Shown: piece by piece, positions 42,921-50,887 of the stretch | How positions within the stretch are numbered: the stretch's first letter is position 1 | How the letters are laid out: every line of letters begins with the position of its first letter | DNA from: Prolixibacteraceae bacterium | Lineage (GTDB): Bacteria; Bacteroidota; Bacteroidia; Bacteroidales; Prolixibacteraceae | Length of the DNA stretch: 50,887 bases | Assembly: GCA_029975525.1 (NCBI GenBank) | Contig: JARKOX010000072.1 | Location: 1-50,887 of the forward strand | Direction of reading: 5' to 3' | Made by a program: the position numbers and the translations under genes | The notes under the pieces: generated by a model | What the model was told of the DNA's origin: nothing | Databases searched by the model: none | What the model saw: only the letters and a program-made list of their open reading frames with translations

Positions 42921-45212
42921 TTACCAGATTCCCCGCTTGTTAAACAGGATGTAGCCGAAATTCAGGGTTACAAACCATTTGTTGTTGGTTTTGTCGTAAT
43001 AGTTCAGGGCAACGCTCAGCGGCCCCACGCCCGTGCTGTAAACCATTGCGGCCATTCCCTGCAGATAGTAGTTGTCAAAAACATGCTTGTCTTTTTTGGG
43101 CAGCAGCTCGGGCGTTTTCTGCACTTCATGCACCGGCACAAACGCATATCCTTCGAGCCTGAAATGGAGCTGTGAGTTGAGGTGGGTGATTCCCTTCAAG
43201 CCGGCAGCCAGGTAGTTGTTGGCGTGGAAGTTCTCTGCAAAAACAGCCTTGCTGTGCGGAGTGGGGTAAAAACCCGGCGCCGACAGTACCGTGGAGGTGT
43301 AATTTCCGAAGTTTTTCTTGTTGCTGAAAACAGCTTCGAAACGGCTGCCGAGGATCACTTTGCGGTTGAGCGGGTAATATCGGTCGTGAACCCCCTTGAC
43401 CATCACATAGCTGTGGTTTTGGGTTTTCCGGGAAAGACTTTCGGTGGTGCTTCCAGGGAAGTTCCGCTCTTTTCCAACGATATACCAGGTCGTCAGACTG
43501 TTGAAAGTGCCGTCGGTGGCATACTGCGGCTGATTTTGCGAATTGCTTTCAAAACCAACGTGCGAGGCAATTGCGTTGAAATTGGTTTTGTCGGGGGTAT
43601 CCTCCTTGTTAAACCGCTCGATCTGGTAATATTCGTCGCGCGACCACGACCAGGCCACCCCGCCGGTTATCTTGTTGTGAAGCCCCAGCGGAAAACCCGC
43701 TTCGGTGCGCAGGTTGTTTTCATACTGAATAATGTAGGGAGGCCGCACATTCTCGAAGAAGAGTTCATTGCTCGACGAGAAAAAATCCCAGCGGTTGAAC
43801 GTAAAATATCCGGCCAGGTAAAACGGCGTTTTGCTGGGGTAGTTGATCCGGCCGCCCAGTTTGAAGGAGCTGTAAAAACGGCCGAAATAGATGTTGGAGC
43901 TGAAGGTGTATGACCGATTTTTGAAAATCCGGTAGTCAAAACTGGCAAATCCCTGGTTGATGGGTTTGGTGGAGATGTTTCCGCCGACGTTAATCCGCGC
44001 TTTTTTCTCCGGTTCTACCTTCAGGTGAACATCGAAATAGCCGGTTTCGTAGTTGAAGTGGGCGATGGGGCGCATCGACCGGATCTGTTCATCCGAAACC
44101 AGTTTGAAGTACTCCTTTTTGAAGTTTTCGATGGTGAAGATATTTTGGCGGTGTTTGATCGAATTGATGATAAACCGCCGCTGCTGGGCATCAGAAATGC
44201 CTTCCACCTGGATATTCTGAAACAGCAGGGCCGGTTTCTGGGCGTTGAAAGCTTCCCGCCGGCGGGTGACCTCTTCGACGCTTACCCGCCGTTTGATGCG
44301 GCTTTTGATGCTGTCGATCATCGGATAAACGGTTTGTGCCCCGCGCATCATAATGTCGTCAATTTTTTTGAAGTCAAGCAGGCCAACATCTTTCAGTTTG
44401 GTCTCCATCAAAATTCCTTCTTCCGAAGTTATTTCGTAATTGGTTGGGCGCATGGCAATGTTCAGGATCTGCTCGATCACGTCGTCGGGCGAGGGGGCTT
44501 TGGGTTCGTCGGCCACTTTGTGCCCGATGATGATGTCGGGTTTGAAGACCTCTTTCATTATATCGTGCGGGAAGTTGTTGACAATTCCTCCGTCGAACAG
44601 CAGCACATTATTGATTTCGATGGGCTTAAAATAGAGCGGGACGGTCATGGAGGCGCGGATGGCTTCGCCCAGGTCGCCCGACGAAAGCACCACCGGCGCA
44701 TTTTTGTAAACGTCGGTAGCCACGCAGCGAAAAGGGATCATCAGGCTGTCGAAGTTGTTCCGGCACACGGCATTGGTGGCGGCCATAATCTCCATAAAAG
44801 CAAAATCCATCTGTTCCTGCGGAATAATATTGGTGGGGGGAAGTATTTTCAGCTTGTCTTCGCGCCGGTCAACTTTCAGTTCGATCCAGCTGGGATCCTC
44901 TTCCCGCTGCTTAAAATAGTAGCGATACTCCTGCTGAATTTTGCCGGTTGACCAAAAATAGAATTCATCGGAGCGGAACAGCTCCTCCATCTCGTCGGGC
45001 GAATAACCGGCGGCATAGAGTCCGCCGACGATTGCGCCGATGGAGGTGCCGGCAATGTAGTCGATCGGGATGTTGTTGGCTTCGAGTACCCTGATTACCC
45101 CAATGTGGGCCAGCCCTTTGGCTCCACCTCCGCTGAGTACCAACCCTACCCGCTGTGCGCCCGCCGACAGGGTTAGCAGAATAACCAGGTTAACAAGGAA
45201 TACTTTTTTCAT
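42921..45212 (-). CDS. Patatin-like phospholipase fused to an outer-membrane beta-barrel
   Basis: 763 residues: a Sec signal (MKKVFLVNLVILLTLSAGAQ), a patatin lipase domain at about 22-300 and a C-terminal half with a POTRA-like segment (about 335-420) and a BamA/Omp85-type barrel to residue 763. The catalytic dyad is intact: oxyanion loop GGGAKG (28-33), Ser57 in GTSIG and Asp207 in DGG. This matches the PlpD-like/PNPLA-Omp85 group, where the lipase is linked to an outer-membrane barrel that may deliver or hold it. A role in membrane lipid turnover is likely. The gene is convergent with the PAS gene (13 bp apart). Confidence 0.93.
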   Translation of the reverse strand: MKKVFLVNLVILLTLSAGAQRVGLVLSGGGAKGLAHIGVIRVLEANNIPIDYIAGTSIGAIVGGLYAAGYSPDEMEELFRSDEFYFWSTGKIQQEYRYYFKQREEDPSWIELKVDRREDKLKILPPTNIIPQEQMDFAFMEIMAATNAVCRNNFDSLMIPFRCVATDVYKNAPVVLSSGDLGEAIRASMTVPLYFKPIEINNVLLFDGGIVNNFPHDIMKEVFKPDIIIGHKVADEPKAPSPDDVIEQILNIAMRPTNYEITSEEGILMETKLKDVGLLDFKKIDDIMMRGAQTVYPMIDSIKSRIKRRVSVEEVTRRREAFNAQKPALLFQNIQVEGISDAQQRRFIINSIKHRQNIFTIENFKKEYFKLVSDEQIRSMRPIAHFNYETGYFDVHLKVEPEKKARINVGGNISTKPINQGFASFDYRIFKNRSYTFSSNIYFGRFYSSFKLGGRINYPSKTPFYLAGYFTFNRWDFFSSSNELFFENVRPPYIIQYENNLRTEAGFPLGLHNKITGGVAWSWSRDEYYQIERFNKEDTPDKTNFNAIASHVGFESNSQNQPQYATDGTFNSLTTWYIVGKERNFPGSTTESLSRKTQNHSYVMVKGVHDRYYPLNRKVILGSRFEAVFSNKKNFGNYTSTVLSAPGFYPTPHSKAVFAENFHANNYLAAGLKGITHLNSQLHFRLEGYAFVPVHEVQKTPELLPKKDKHVFDNYYLQGMAAMVYSTGVGPLSVALNYYDKTNNKWFVTLNFGYILFNKRGIW

Positions 45213-45295
45213 GGCTTACTAAAGGATTTTTCGAAACAGCTTTAAAATTACTAATTTCCTGCCGGGTACTCCTCGGTTTGGGCCCGGAAAAATTT

Positions 45296-45340
45296 AAAAA
45301 GCCGGCAAAATGTCTGGTAAACGACAAGTGCCGGCTTTTT
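45296..45340. terminator. Terminator after the YitT-family gene
   Basis: AAAAAGCCGGCA (45296-45307) and TGCCGGCTTTTT (45329-45340) form a perfect 12-bp repeat with a 21-nt loop, with U-tracts usable on both strands. Leftward transcription from the YitT gene (stop at 45370) meets it after 30 bp. Confidence 0.85.
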
Positions 45341-45369
45341 GGGGTGAGGAAATCCCCCCCAAAGTCTTT

Positions 45370-46296
45370 TTAGTGTCCTTCCACCTTCATTTTTAATGAA
45401 CGGAAGCCCTCTCCCAGAATCTCCTTGACATCCATTACCGTGATGAAGGCGTCGGGGTCAATTTTGCTGATGAACTCTTCCAGGATGGCCATTTCACGGC
45501 GGCTCACCACCGTGTAGATGATCTGCTTCTCTTCGTTGGTGTAGAGCCCTTTTCCGCGCAACAGGGTTCCGCCCCTCTCCAGGTCGACCAGTATTTTTTG
45601 CTGAATGGCCTCGTATTCTTTGGAAATAATCAGCAGCGCCTTGTTGTAGTCGGCCCCTTCGAGGGTGATGTCGATGGCCCGGCCGGTGATGTAAATTACC
45701 ACCCACGAATAGAGCGGAATGCTCCAGTCCTGGAAGGAGATCAGCCCCAGCAGCACAATGACTGAATCGACATAGATCATCAGCCGTCCCAACGATATGC
45801 GGGTGTATTTGGCCAGGATCATGGCCACAATGTCCGATCCGCCCGAGGTGGCGCGCGACTTGAATATCAGCCCCAGGCCGAACCCCAGCAGGACGCCTCC
45901 GAAAACACAGGAGAGTAAAACGTCGGCCACCAGCGGAGCATCGGCTTCGGGACGCAAAAAGCTGATCCCGTCGATGAAAACCGAGGTGAGCACAAAACCG
46001 GTGATGGTCTTTACGCCAAATTTTGGCCCCAGTATTTTGATCCCAAAATAGGTGAGCGGGATATTCAGCAATAACCCGAACAGCCCGATCGGAACCCCGT
46101 CGGGCCAGAAGCTGAAAACTCCCTGTGTGAGGTAGTGCACCACGATGGCAATACCGTAAACCCCGCCCGGAACAATCCGGTGTGGAGTGATGAAATAGAC
46201 AAATCCTGCAGCCAGGATAAACGATCCGATCAGGATCAGCGAATAATCATAAAACCATTTGCGGCTGAAAATTTTTTCTCTTGCCAGAAATACCAT
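45370..46296 (-). CDS. YitT-family inner-membrane protein with C-terminal DUF2179
   Basis: 308 residues. About five to six hydrophobic helices occupy residues 20-215, with the family's GFVYFITPHRIVPGGVYGIAIVVHYL and GLIFKSRATSGGSDIVAMILAKYTRISLGRLMIYVDSVIVLLGLI. The soluble tail at about 225-305 (GTLLRGKGLYTNEEKQIIYTVVSRREMAILEEFISKIDPDAFITVMDVKEILGEGF) is the DUF2179 domain. Function is not established for this family. The start is 31 bp from the stop of the GH92 gene on the same strand, so the two are likely co-transcribed. Confidence 0.92.
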   Translation of the reverse strand: MVFLAREKIFSRKWFYDYSLILIGSFILAAGFVYFITPHRIVPGGVYGIAIVVHYLTQGVFSFWPDGVPIGLFGLLLNIPLTYFGIKILGPKFGVKTITGFVLTSVFIDGISFLRPEADAPLVADVLLSCVFGGVLLGFGLGLIFKSRATSGGSDIVAMILAKYTRISLGRLMIYVDSVIVLLGLISFQDWSIPLYSWVVIYITGRAIDITLEGADYNKALLIISKEYEAIQQKILVDLERGGTLLRGKGLYTNEEKQIIYTVVSRREMAILEEFISKIDPDAFITVMDVKEILGEGFRSLKMKVEGH

Positions 46297-46327
46297 ACTT
46301 GTTGTTATTTTTTTTGAATGTCCAGAT

Positions 46328-48619
46328 CTATTTTGTCGCTTCTGTCATCGAGTGCGGAAAGCTGACCGGGGTGTTCCAGTGATTTTTAACCGGCTCGCTG
46401 CTCATTTTAAATTCGAGTGATCCGCCACTTTGCAACTCTTCGTGCGACAGCCAGGATTTCTGCAACGGTTTTCCGTTGAGCCGGGCCGACCGGATGTAAG
46501 GCGTGCCGGCCGCACCGGGCGCTTTGATCTCCAGTTTTTTCCCGTTCGGAAGCTGAATTTTTACCTCTTCGAACAGGGGCGAGCCAATTATATATTGCGG
46601 CATTCCGGGGCAAACCGGGTAAAATCCGAGTGCGGAAAAGACATACCAGGCCGAGGTTTGGCCGTTGTCTTCGTCGCCGCAATAGCCGTCGGGCGTGTGC
46701 TGGTAGAGTTTGGTGAGGATTTCACGCGCCCGCTGTTGCGTTTTCCAGGGCTGACCAGCGTAGTTGTATAGATAGATCATGTGCTGGATGGGCTGGTTGC
46801 CGTGGGCATAATTTCCCATGTTGACGATCTGCATCTCCCGGATTTCATGGATCGGAAATCCGTAGTACGAACAGTCGAATACCGGCGGAACGTGGAATAC
46901 CGAATCGAGCATGGCGGTAAAGGTTTCCCGGCCGCCCATCAGCCCGATCAGCCCTTCCACATCGTGGAAGACGCTCCAGGTATAGTGCCAGCTGTTTCCT
47001 TCGGTGAAGGCGTCGCCCCATTTAAACGGACTGAACGGCGACTGAAAGGTGCCGTCTTCGTTGCGGCCACGCATCAGGCGGCTCTCCGGATCGAAAACAT
47101 TGCGGTAGTTCTGCGCCCGCTGGCGGAAGAGCTCCACCTCTTCTGCCGGCCGTCCCAGCGCCTGGGCCAGTTCGGCAATACAGTAGTCGGCGTAGGCATA
47201 TTCGAGTGTGCGTGCCGTATTTTCGTTGATCCCCACATTATAAGGAATATATCCCAGCTGGTTGTAATATTCGGCGCCATAGCGGCCTACCGAGTGCACC
47301 GGGCCGTGTCCGCGGGTGTTCTTCAGGATGGCGGCATACAGGGTGTCGATGTTGTAACCGCGGATCCCTTTCAGATAGGAGTCGGCGATGAGCGAGGCCG
47401 AGTTGGAGCCGATCATGCAGTTCCGGTGGCCGGGACTGGCCCATTCGGGGAGCCAGCCACTTTCGAGGTAAGTGTTGACCAGCCCCTCCATGATTTGGGC
47501 GTTCAGTTCAGGATACATCCAGGTAAAGAAGGGAAAAACCGCCCGGAAGGTGTCCCAGAAACCGTTGTCGGTATACAGATAACCGGGGAGCACTTCGCCG
47601 TTGTATGGGCTGTAATGCACCATGTTGTTGTCTTTGTCAAATTCGTAGAACATGCGGGGGAAAAGCAGCACCCGGTAGAGGCAGCTGTAAAAGGTGCGCA
47701 CCTGGTCGATGTTTTCTCTCGACACCTCGATTTTTCCCAGTTCGCGGTTCCATATTTCGCGACCTTCCTGACAGATCTGGTCGAACGCTTTCCCGCCGGT
47801 TTCGCGATCCAGGTTCAGCTGGGCCTGTTCCCGGCTGATGAAGGAAGAGGCGATCCGGGCCTGCACCGGATCATTTTTTCGGGTTGAAAACTGCAAAACT
47901 GCGCCGGTGTGAAATCCTTCAATCTGGTTGCGGCCGGCCACCAGCTCTTCGCCTTCCCAGGTTGAAAAAGCCTTAAAAGGCCTGTCGAACTGCACAACAA
48001 ACCAGTTCTTGAAATTGTCGGGAACCCCGCCGCTGTTTTTGGTGGTGTACCCCACCACTTTGTTCTCTTCGGGGATCACCTGTACCATGGAGCCGTTGTT
48101 GAAAGCGTCGATCAGGACGAAAGAGCTGTCGTTGTCGGGGAAGTTAAAGCGGAACATGACGGCCCGCTCGGTGGGGGTCAGTTCAACGGTCACGTCGTAG
48201 TCGGCCAGGTACACCTGGTAATAGTACGGTTTGGCCACTTCGGCCTTATGCGAAAACCAGCTTGCCCGCTTCTCTTCATCGAAAACCGGCCGGCCGGTGA
48301 CGGCCATCAGGCTGAACTGTCCGTAGTCGTTGATCCAGGGGCTGGGTTGGTGGGTTTGCTTAAACCCTCTTATTTTGTAAGCATCATAACTGTAAAACCA
48401 GCCGTTTCCCATTTTGCCGGTTTGCGGCGACCAGAAGTTCATCCCCCACGGACGGGCAATCGCCGGGTAGGTGTTCCCGTTGCTGAGGATAAATTCAGAG
48501 TCGGTTCCCATCAGGGGGTTCACAAAGTCAACCGGGGTCAAAGTGTTTTCTGTGTCAGGAGTTTGTTTGCAGGAGAGTGTCAACAGAAGCGGAAGGATCA
48601 GGTAAAACAGTTTTCGCAT
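46328..48619 (-). CDS. GH92 alpha-mannosidase lipoprotein
   Basis: 763 residues with a lipoprotein signal (MRKLFYLILPLLLTLSC, lipobox LTLSC), so surface- or periplasm-anchored. GH92 enzymes are Ca2+-dependent exo-alpha-mannosidases acting on N-glycans and mannans. An N-terminal beta-sandwich (VDFVNPLMGTDSEFILSNGNTYPAIARPWGMNFWSPQTG) is followed by the (alpha/alpha)6 domain. Family blocks seen are YTDNGFWDTFRAVFPFF, GDAFTEGNSWHYTWSVFHDVEGLI (catalytic acid region), NQPIQHMIYLYNYAG and the C-terminal GYCGDEDNGQTSAWYVFSALGFYPVCPG with the base aspartates. Linkage specificity cannot be read. No SusC/D pair adjoins it. Confidence 0.95.
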   Translation of the reverse strand: MRKLFYLILPLLLTLSCKQTPDTENTLTPVDFVNPLMGTDSEFILSNGNTYPAIARPWGMNFWSPQTGKMGNGWFYSYDAYKIRGFKQTHQPSPWINDYGQFSLMAVTGRPVFDEEKRASWFSHKAEVAKPYYYQVYLADYDVTVELTPTERAVMFRFNFPDNDSSFVLIDAFNNGSMVQVIPEENKVVGYTTKNSGGVPDNFKNWFVVQFDRPFKAFSTWEGEELVAGRNQIEGFHTGAVLQFSTRKNDPVQARIASSFISREQAQLNLDRETGGKAFDQICQEGREIWNRELGKIEVSRENIDQVRTFYSCLYRVLLFPRMFYEFDKDNNMVHYSPYNGEVLPGYLYTDNGFWDTFRAVFPFFTWMYPELNAQIMEGLVNTYLESGWLPEWASPGHRNCMIGSNSASLIADSYLKGIRGYNIDTLYAAILKNTRGHGPVHSVGRYGAEYYNQLGYIPYNVGINENTARTLEYAYADYCIAELAQALGRPAEEVELFRQRAQNYRNVFDPESRLMRGRNEDGTFQSPFSPFKWGDAFTEGNSWHYTWSVFHDVEGLIGLMGGRETFTAMLDSVFHVPPVFDCSYYGFPIHEIREMQIVNMGNYAHGNQPIQHMIYLYNYAGQPWKTQQRAREILTKLYQHTPDGYCGDEDNGQTSAWYVFSALGFYPVCPGMPQYIIGSPLFEEVKIQLPNGKKLEIKAPGAAGTPYIRSARLNGKPLQKSWLSHEELQSGGSLEFKMSSEPVKNHWNTPVSFPHSMTEATK

Positions 48620-48644
48620 GGATATACAGATTTAGGTTTGGTGT

Positions 48645-48676
48645 TAAAAGTACGCATTTTTTCAACTTGGCGGAAA
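48645..48676 (-). promoter_or_regulatory. Candidate promoter of the GH92-yitT operon
   Basis: On the minus strand TTTC (48673-48676) and TACTTTTA (48645-48652) are 20 bp apart, each one mismatch from the Bacteroidota consensus. The predicted start is about 20 nt upstream of ATG 48619. Confidence 0.4.
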
Positions 48677-48704
48677 CAAGAAAGGCCTCCTTGCGGAAGC
48701 CTTT
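48673..48704 (-). terminator. rplS terminator with a GNRA-type loop
   Basis: The arms 48681-48690 and 48695-48704 form a 10-bp stem with one wobble; read on the minus strand the loop is GCAA. The following tract (CTTGTTTCC) is only moderately U-rich. It lies 20 bp after the L19 stop. Confidence 0.7.
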
Positions 48705-48723
48705 GTATTTGCAGGATAATTGC

Positions 48724-49074
48724 CTACACTCTTTTTTCTTTGATACGGGCTTTTTTACCGGTAAGACTACGCAGGTAATAGAGCCTTTTGCGGCGTACGC
48801 TACCCCGTTTGTTCACCTCAACGCTGTCGATGAAGGGCGAAAACAAGGGAAAAATACGTTCAACGCCAATGTTGCCGGACATTTTCCGAACGGTGAAGGT
48901 TTTGGTTTGCCCGGTTCCTTTCACCTGGATCACAACCCCGCGGTAACTCTGAATCCTCTCTTTGTTACCCTCTCTAATTTTGTAATTCACGGTGACGGTA
49001 TCACCCGAATTAAATTTAGCCAGTTCATTTCTTTCAACGATAAATGCTTCCTGGGCTACTTTAATCAAATCCAT
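48724..49074 (-). CDS. rplS: 50S ribosomal protein L19
   Basis: 116 residues, normal family length. The core [93 protein letters not shown] covers all conserved L19 blocks. It binds 23S rRNA at the 30S/50S interface. It has its own promoter and a leader of about 65 nt with a small hairpin. Confidence 0.98.
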   Translation of the reverse strand: MDLIKVAQEAFIVERNELAKFNSGDTVTVNYKIREGNKERIQSYRGVVIQVKGTGQTKTFTVRKMSGNIGVERIFPLFSPFIDSVEVNKRGSVRRKRLYYLRSLTGKKARIKEKRV

Positions 49075-49102
49075 TTCTTTCAGTTTTAAGTGGTTGGCAA
49101 TA

Positions 49103-49123
49103 TTACACGTTGTGGTTGTGTAA
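49103..49123 (-). promoter_or_regulatory. Small hairpin in the L19 leader
   Basis: TTACAC (49103-49108) and GTGTAA (49118-49123) form a perfect 6-bp stem with a 9-nt loop about 30 nt upstream of the L19 start. Several ribosomal protein genes of Bacteroidota have autoregulatory leaders, but this one is not matched to any known structure. Confidence 0.35.
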
Positions 49124-49147
49124 GAGATTGCATGAATTTTAGTGGCG

Positions 49148-49178
49148 CAAAAATAGTAAAATTATTATTCTGCGCAAC
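49148..49178 (-). promoter_or_regulatory. rplS promoter
   Basis: On the minus strand TATTTTTG (49148-49155) is a perfect -7 match, and GTTG (49175-49178) lies 19 bp upstream as a -33 element with one mismatch. RNA should start near 49140, giving a leader of about 65 nt before ATG 49074. Confidence 0.65.
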
Positions 49179-49245
49179 CTGTTTTTTCAATCGGCTGATT
49201 ATTTGTTCGTTATTTCTGCCGAAGGGCTCTTGCGCCAATTTCGTT

Positions 49246-50887
49246 TTAATGGCTGGCGCCTTCCGGAATTTTAAACTGGTCGCCTGTGCTGTTGATGATT
49301 GCACGGTACCACCATTCGGGATAACCCGGGTGGAGCGGGGCAGCGGGTTCGCCATACTCGTTGCGCAGGAATTTGCCATTCTCCTCTTTTTTGATATTGC
49401 CGTCGATGTATTTAACCAGCAGATAGTGCCCCAGCTGTTTCCAGCGCTGGGTCATGGCATTGGCTTCATTTACCGAATATTCGGTCAGAAAGCGGCGCGC
49501 AGCCTCGGGGCCGGCCGAGGTGTAGAGCGTTTGGGCTGCTTTGTCGATCACCGGCACAAAGGTCAGGTATTTATCTTCCAGGTCTTTCTGAACCACCTGA
49601 ATGTCTTTGATCATATCGTTGTAGCGGAGGTAGGCGAAGTTGGTCACCAGGTTAAAAACCCAAAAGGCCGAGGTTTCGCTGTAGGTGAGCATGTCGCCAT
49701 TGCCGACGGCAAAACATTCGGGGATCTGGGTGATTCCGCAGTACATGGGAGCATAGCAGGTGCTGTAGGTGTCGTCGACGCCAAACCAGAGGATTCCGCC
49801 AACCGGGTCGGGGAGCCAGCTGCGGCTCTGTGTCACAAACGAAAAGCCGGTTTGCTGGGTCGAGATCGCCCGTTCGTGGAGGTAGGTTGCCGAGTCAACT
49901 TTCCAGGTCATTCCGCGCCAGCGGTAGGGGAGCTGGTAAGGTCCGGCGCCCAGGTCGTTGTTCATGTCCAGCGGGGTGTCTTCGTAATGGTCGCGCATCA
50001 TGGCGATTACCTCTTTCACCGAAAGCTGGCGGTTGGGTTTTACCCACAACGGCATCCGGTTGGTCGGGAAATTGTTCTCGCCACCGTGGACGATATTTCC
50101 TTTGGCGTATTCGGTGTAGGCGTCCATGCCGTCGGCAACTTTGTTGAAGCCGGCCCACACGCGGGCGTCACAAAAGCGGGCGCCGCTGAAATCAACCGGA
50201 GCATATACGTCGGAGAAGCTGAAATCCTTGTTCTTTCCGTTGAACCAGTTTTTTTCCCGGGCAAAAGAGATGACATCCTTCGAGAAAATGCAGTTTTGTG
50301 GATCGTTGAGCGGGAATGTGGTGATGCGGGCCTGGTTGGCATGTCCGCTGATGTAACCTTCGGGAACACGGAGGGCAACCCACACGGCGCCTTTTTCTCC
50401 TTCGCCCTTGCCGATCATCTCCATAATCCACACTTCATTGGGGTCGGCAATGGAAAACGATTCGCCCGAGCTGGCGTAGCCATATTTTTCAACCAGCGAA
50501 GTCATCACACCAATTGCTTCGCGGGCCGTTTTGGCACGTTGGAGCGTAACATAGATCAGGCTGCCGTAATCCATGATGGCACCCGGTTGTTTGGCTAACT
50601 CTTCGCGTCCACCAAAAGTAGTTTCGCCAATGGCGAGCTGGTGTTCGTTTATGTTGCCCACCACGCTGTAGGTGTGCGGTACCTGTTCGATACGGCCCAT
50701 AAATTTTCCGGTGTCCCACTCGTAGATGTCGAGCAGGGTGCCGGCCGGCCAGTCGGCTGCCGGGCGATAGTAAAGTTCGCCATACAAGGTGTGCGAATCG
50801 GCCGAATAGGTGATCATGGTTGACCCGTCTTTTGTGGCGCCGCGGGTGATCAGAAAGTTGGTACAGCCATTTGAAACCGGGCTGTTC
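49246..50887 (-). CDS. C69-family dipeptidase (N-terminus outside window)
   Basis: The frame is open across the right edge; 546 residues are visible and only the extreme N-terminus is missing. The first visible residues, NSPVSNGCTNFLITRGATKDGSTMITYSADSH, contain the expected nucleophile Cys of the Ntn-hydrolase C69 (PepD-like) family, exposed by processing. Other family blocks are YSVVGNINEHQLAIGETTFGGREEL, IMDYGSLIYVTLQRAKTAREAI and FSIADPNEVWIMEMIGKG. The codon for Met at 50817 is internal and should not be taken as the start. These enzymes cleave dipeptides; the export state cannot be judged without the N-terminus. Confidence 0.92.
   Translation of the reverse strand, partial: NSPVSNGCTNFLITRGATKDGSTMITYSADSHTLYGELYYRPAADWPAGTLLDIYEWDTGKFMGRIEQVPHTYSVVGNINEHQLAIGETTFGGREELAKQPGAIMDYGSLIYVTLQRAKTAREAIGVMTSLVEKYGYASSGESFSIADPNEVWIMEMIGKGEGEKGAVWVALRVPEGYISGHANQARITTFPLNDPQNCIFSKDVISFAREKNWFNGKNKDFSFSDVYAPVDFSGARFCDARVWAGFNKVADGMDAYTEYAKGNIVHGGENNFPTNRMPLWVKPNRQLSVKEVIAMMRDHYEDTPLDMNNDLGAGPYQLPYRWRGMTWKVDSATYLHERAISTQQTGFSFVTQSRSWLPDPVGGILWFGVDDTYSTCYAPMYCGITQIPECFAVGNGDMLTYSETSAFWVFNLVTNFAYLRYNDMIKDIQVVQKDLEDKYLTFVPVIDKAAQTLYTSAGPEAARRFLTEYSVNEANAMTQRWKQLGHYLLVKYIDGNIKKEENGKFLRNEYGEPAAPLHPGYPEWWYRAIINSTGDQFKIPEGASH

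Noticed and set aside
49090-50598. Open frame on the plus strand opposite the C69 dipeptidase
   Set aside because: The minus strand encodes recognisable C69 blocks with the nucleophile Cys; the plus-strand product is not recognisable.
1-50887. CRISPR arrays, insertion sequences, tRNA or rRNA genes
   Set aside because: No regularly spaced repeats, transposase-like proteins or tRNA/rRNA-like sequences were seen by reading; tRNAscan or a repeat finder would be needed to exclude them fully.

Overview
The window is chromosomal DNA from an anaerobic or facultative member of the Bacteroidota, most likely Bacteroidales/Marinilabiliales (Prolixibacteraceae-like; the family-level placement is inference). 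The evidence is: SusC/SusD outer-membrane pairs, lipoproteins with Bacteroidota lipoboxes, a C-terminal type IX secretion (T9SS) sorting domain, GH92 and GH5 glycosidases, a NrtR/Nudix-type AraR, a GluP-like sugar/proton symporter, and promoters of the Bacteroidota type (TTTG near -33, TAnnTTTG near -7). No tRNA, rRNA, insertion sequence, prophage or CRISPR array was seen.

Layout. (1) 1-8311: end of a polysaccharide-uptake operon, with the tail of one SusC, its SusD, a second unusual SusC/SusD pair and a DUF1735/DUF4361-type surface lipoprotein, closed by a terminator. (2) 8510-13714: galactose (Leloir) cluster with divergent galM and galK-galT, plus a GluP-type transporter. A 10-bp tandem repeat forms the spacer of one candidate galK promoter. 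(3) 14217-18361: arabinose module araR (Nudix regulator with a degenerate catalytic box, TTG start), an SSS-type symporter and araB; a T9SS-exported GH5 enzyme lies convergent to it. (4) 20408-32374: an aryl-acid/2-oxoacid block on one strand: porin-like barrel, phenylacetate-CoA ligase, tandem-ACT protein, six-helix membrane protein, second phenylacetate-CoA ligase, second tandem-ACT protein; then prephenate dehydratase with flavodoxin; then aminotransferase with a Crp-type regulator; then a four-subunit 2-oxoacid:ferredoxin oxidoreductase. Together these could convert aryl acids to aryl-CoA, reductively carboxylate them to aryl-pyruvates and transaminate them to aromatic amino acids, or run in the fermentative direction. 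(5) 32709-37286: an isolated canonical SusC/SusD pair. (6) 37478-40543, minus strand: a MuiA-like DUF4139 protein carrying an inserted SusC-type N-terminal domain, and an exported class I glutamine-amidotransferase-like hydrolase. (7) 40737-42907: a cytoplasmic charged helical-repeat protein ending in a GH16-like domain that has lost its nucleophile, coupled to a single-PAS protein; this is the least explained locus here. (8) 42921-50887, minus strand: patatin/outer-membrane barrel protein, YitT family protein, GH92 alpha-mannosidase lipoprotein, ribosomal protein L19 and a C69 dipeptidase running off the right edge.

Gene starts were moved to internal ATG or TTG codons where signal peptides, family alignment or stop-codon overlap favoured it; this is stated for each gene. 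Functional calls rest on reading the translated sequence and on remembered family motifs; no database search was possible.
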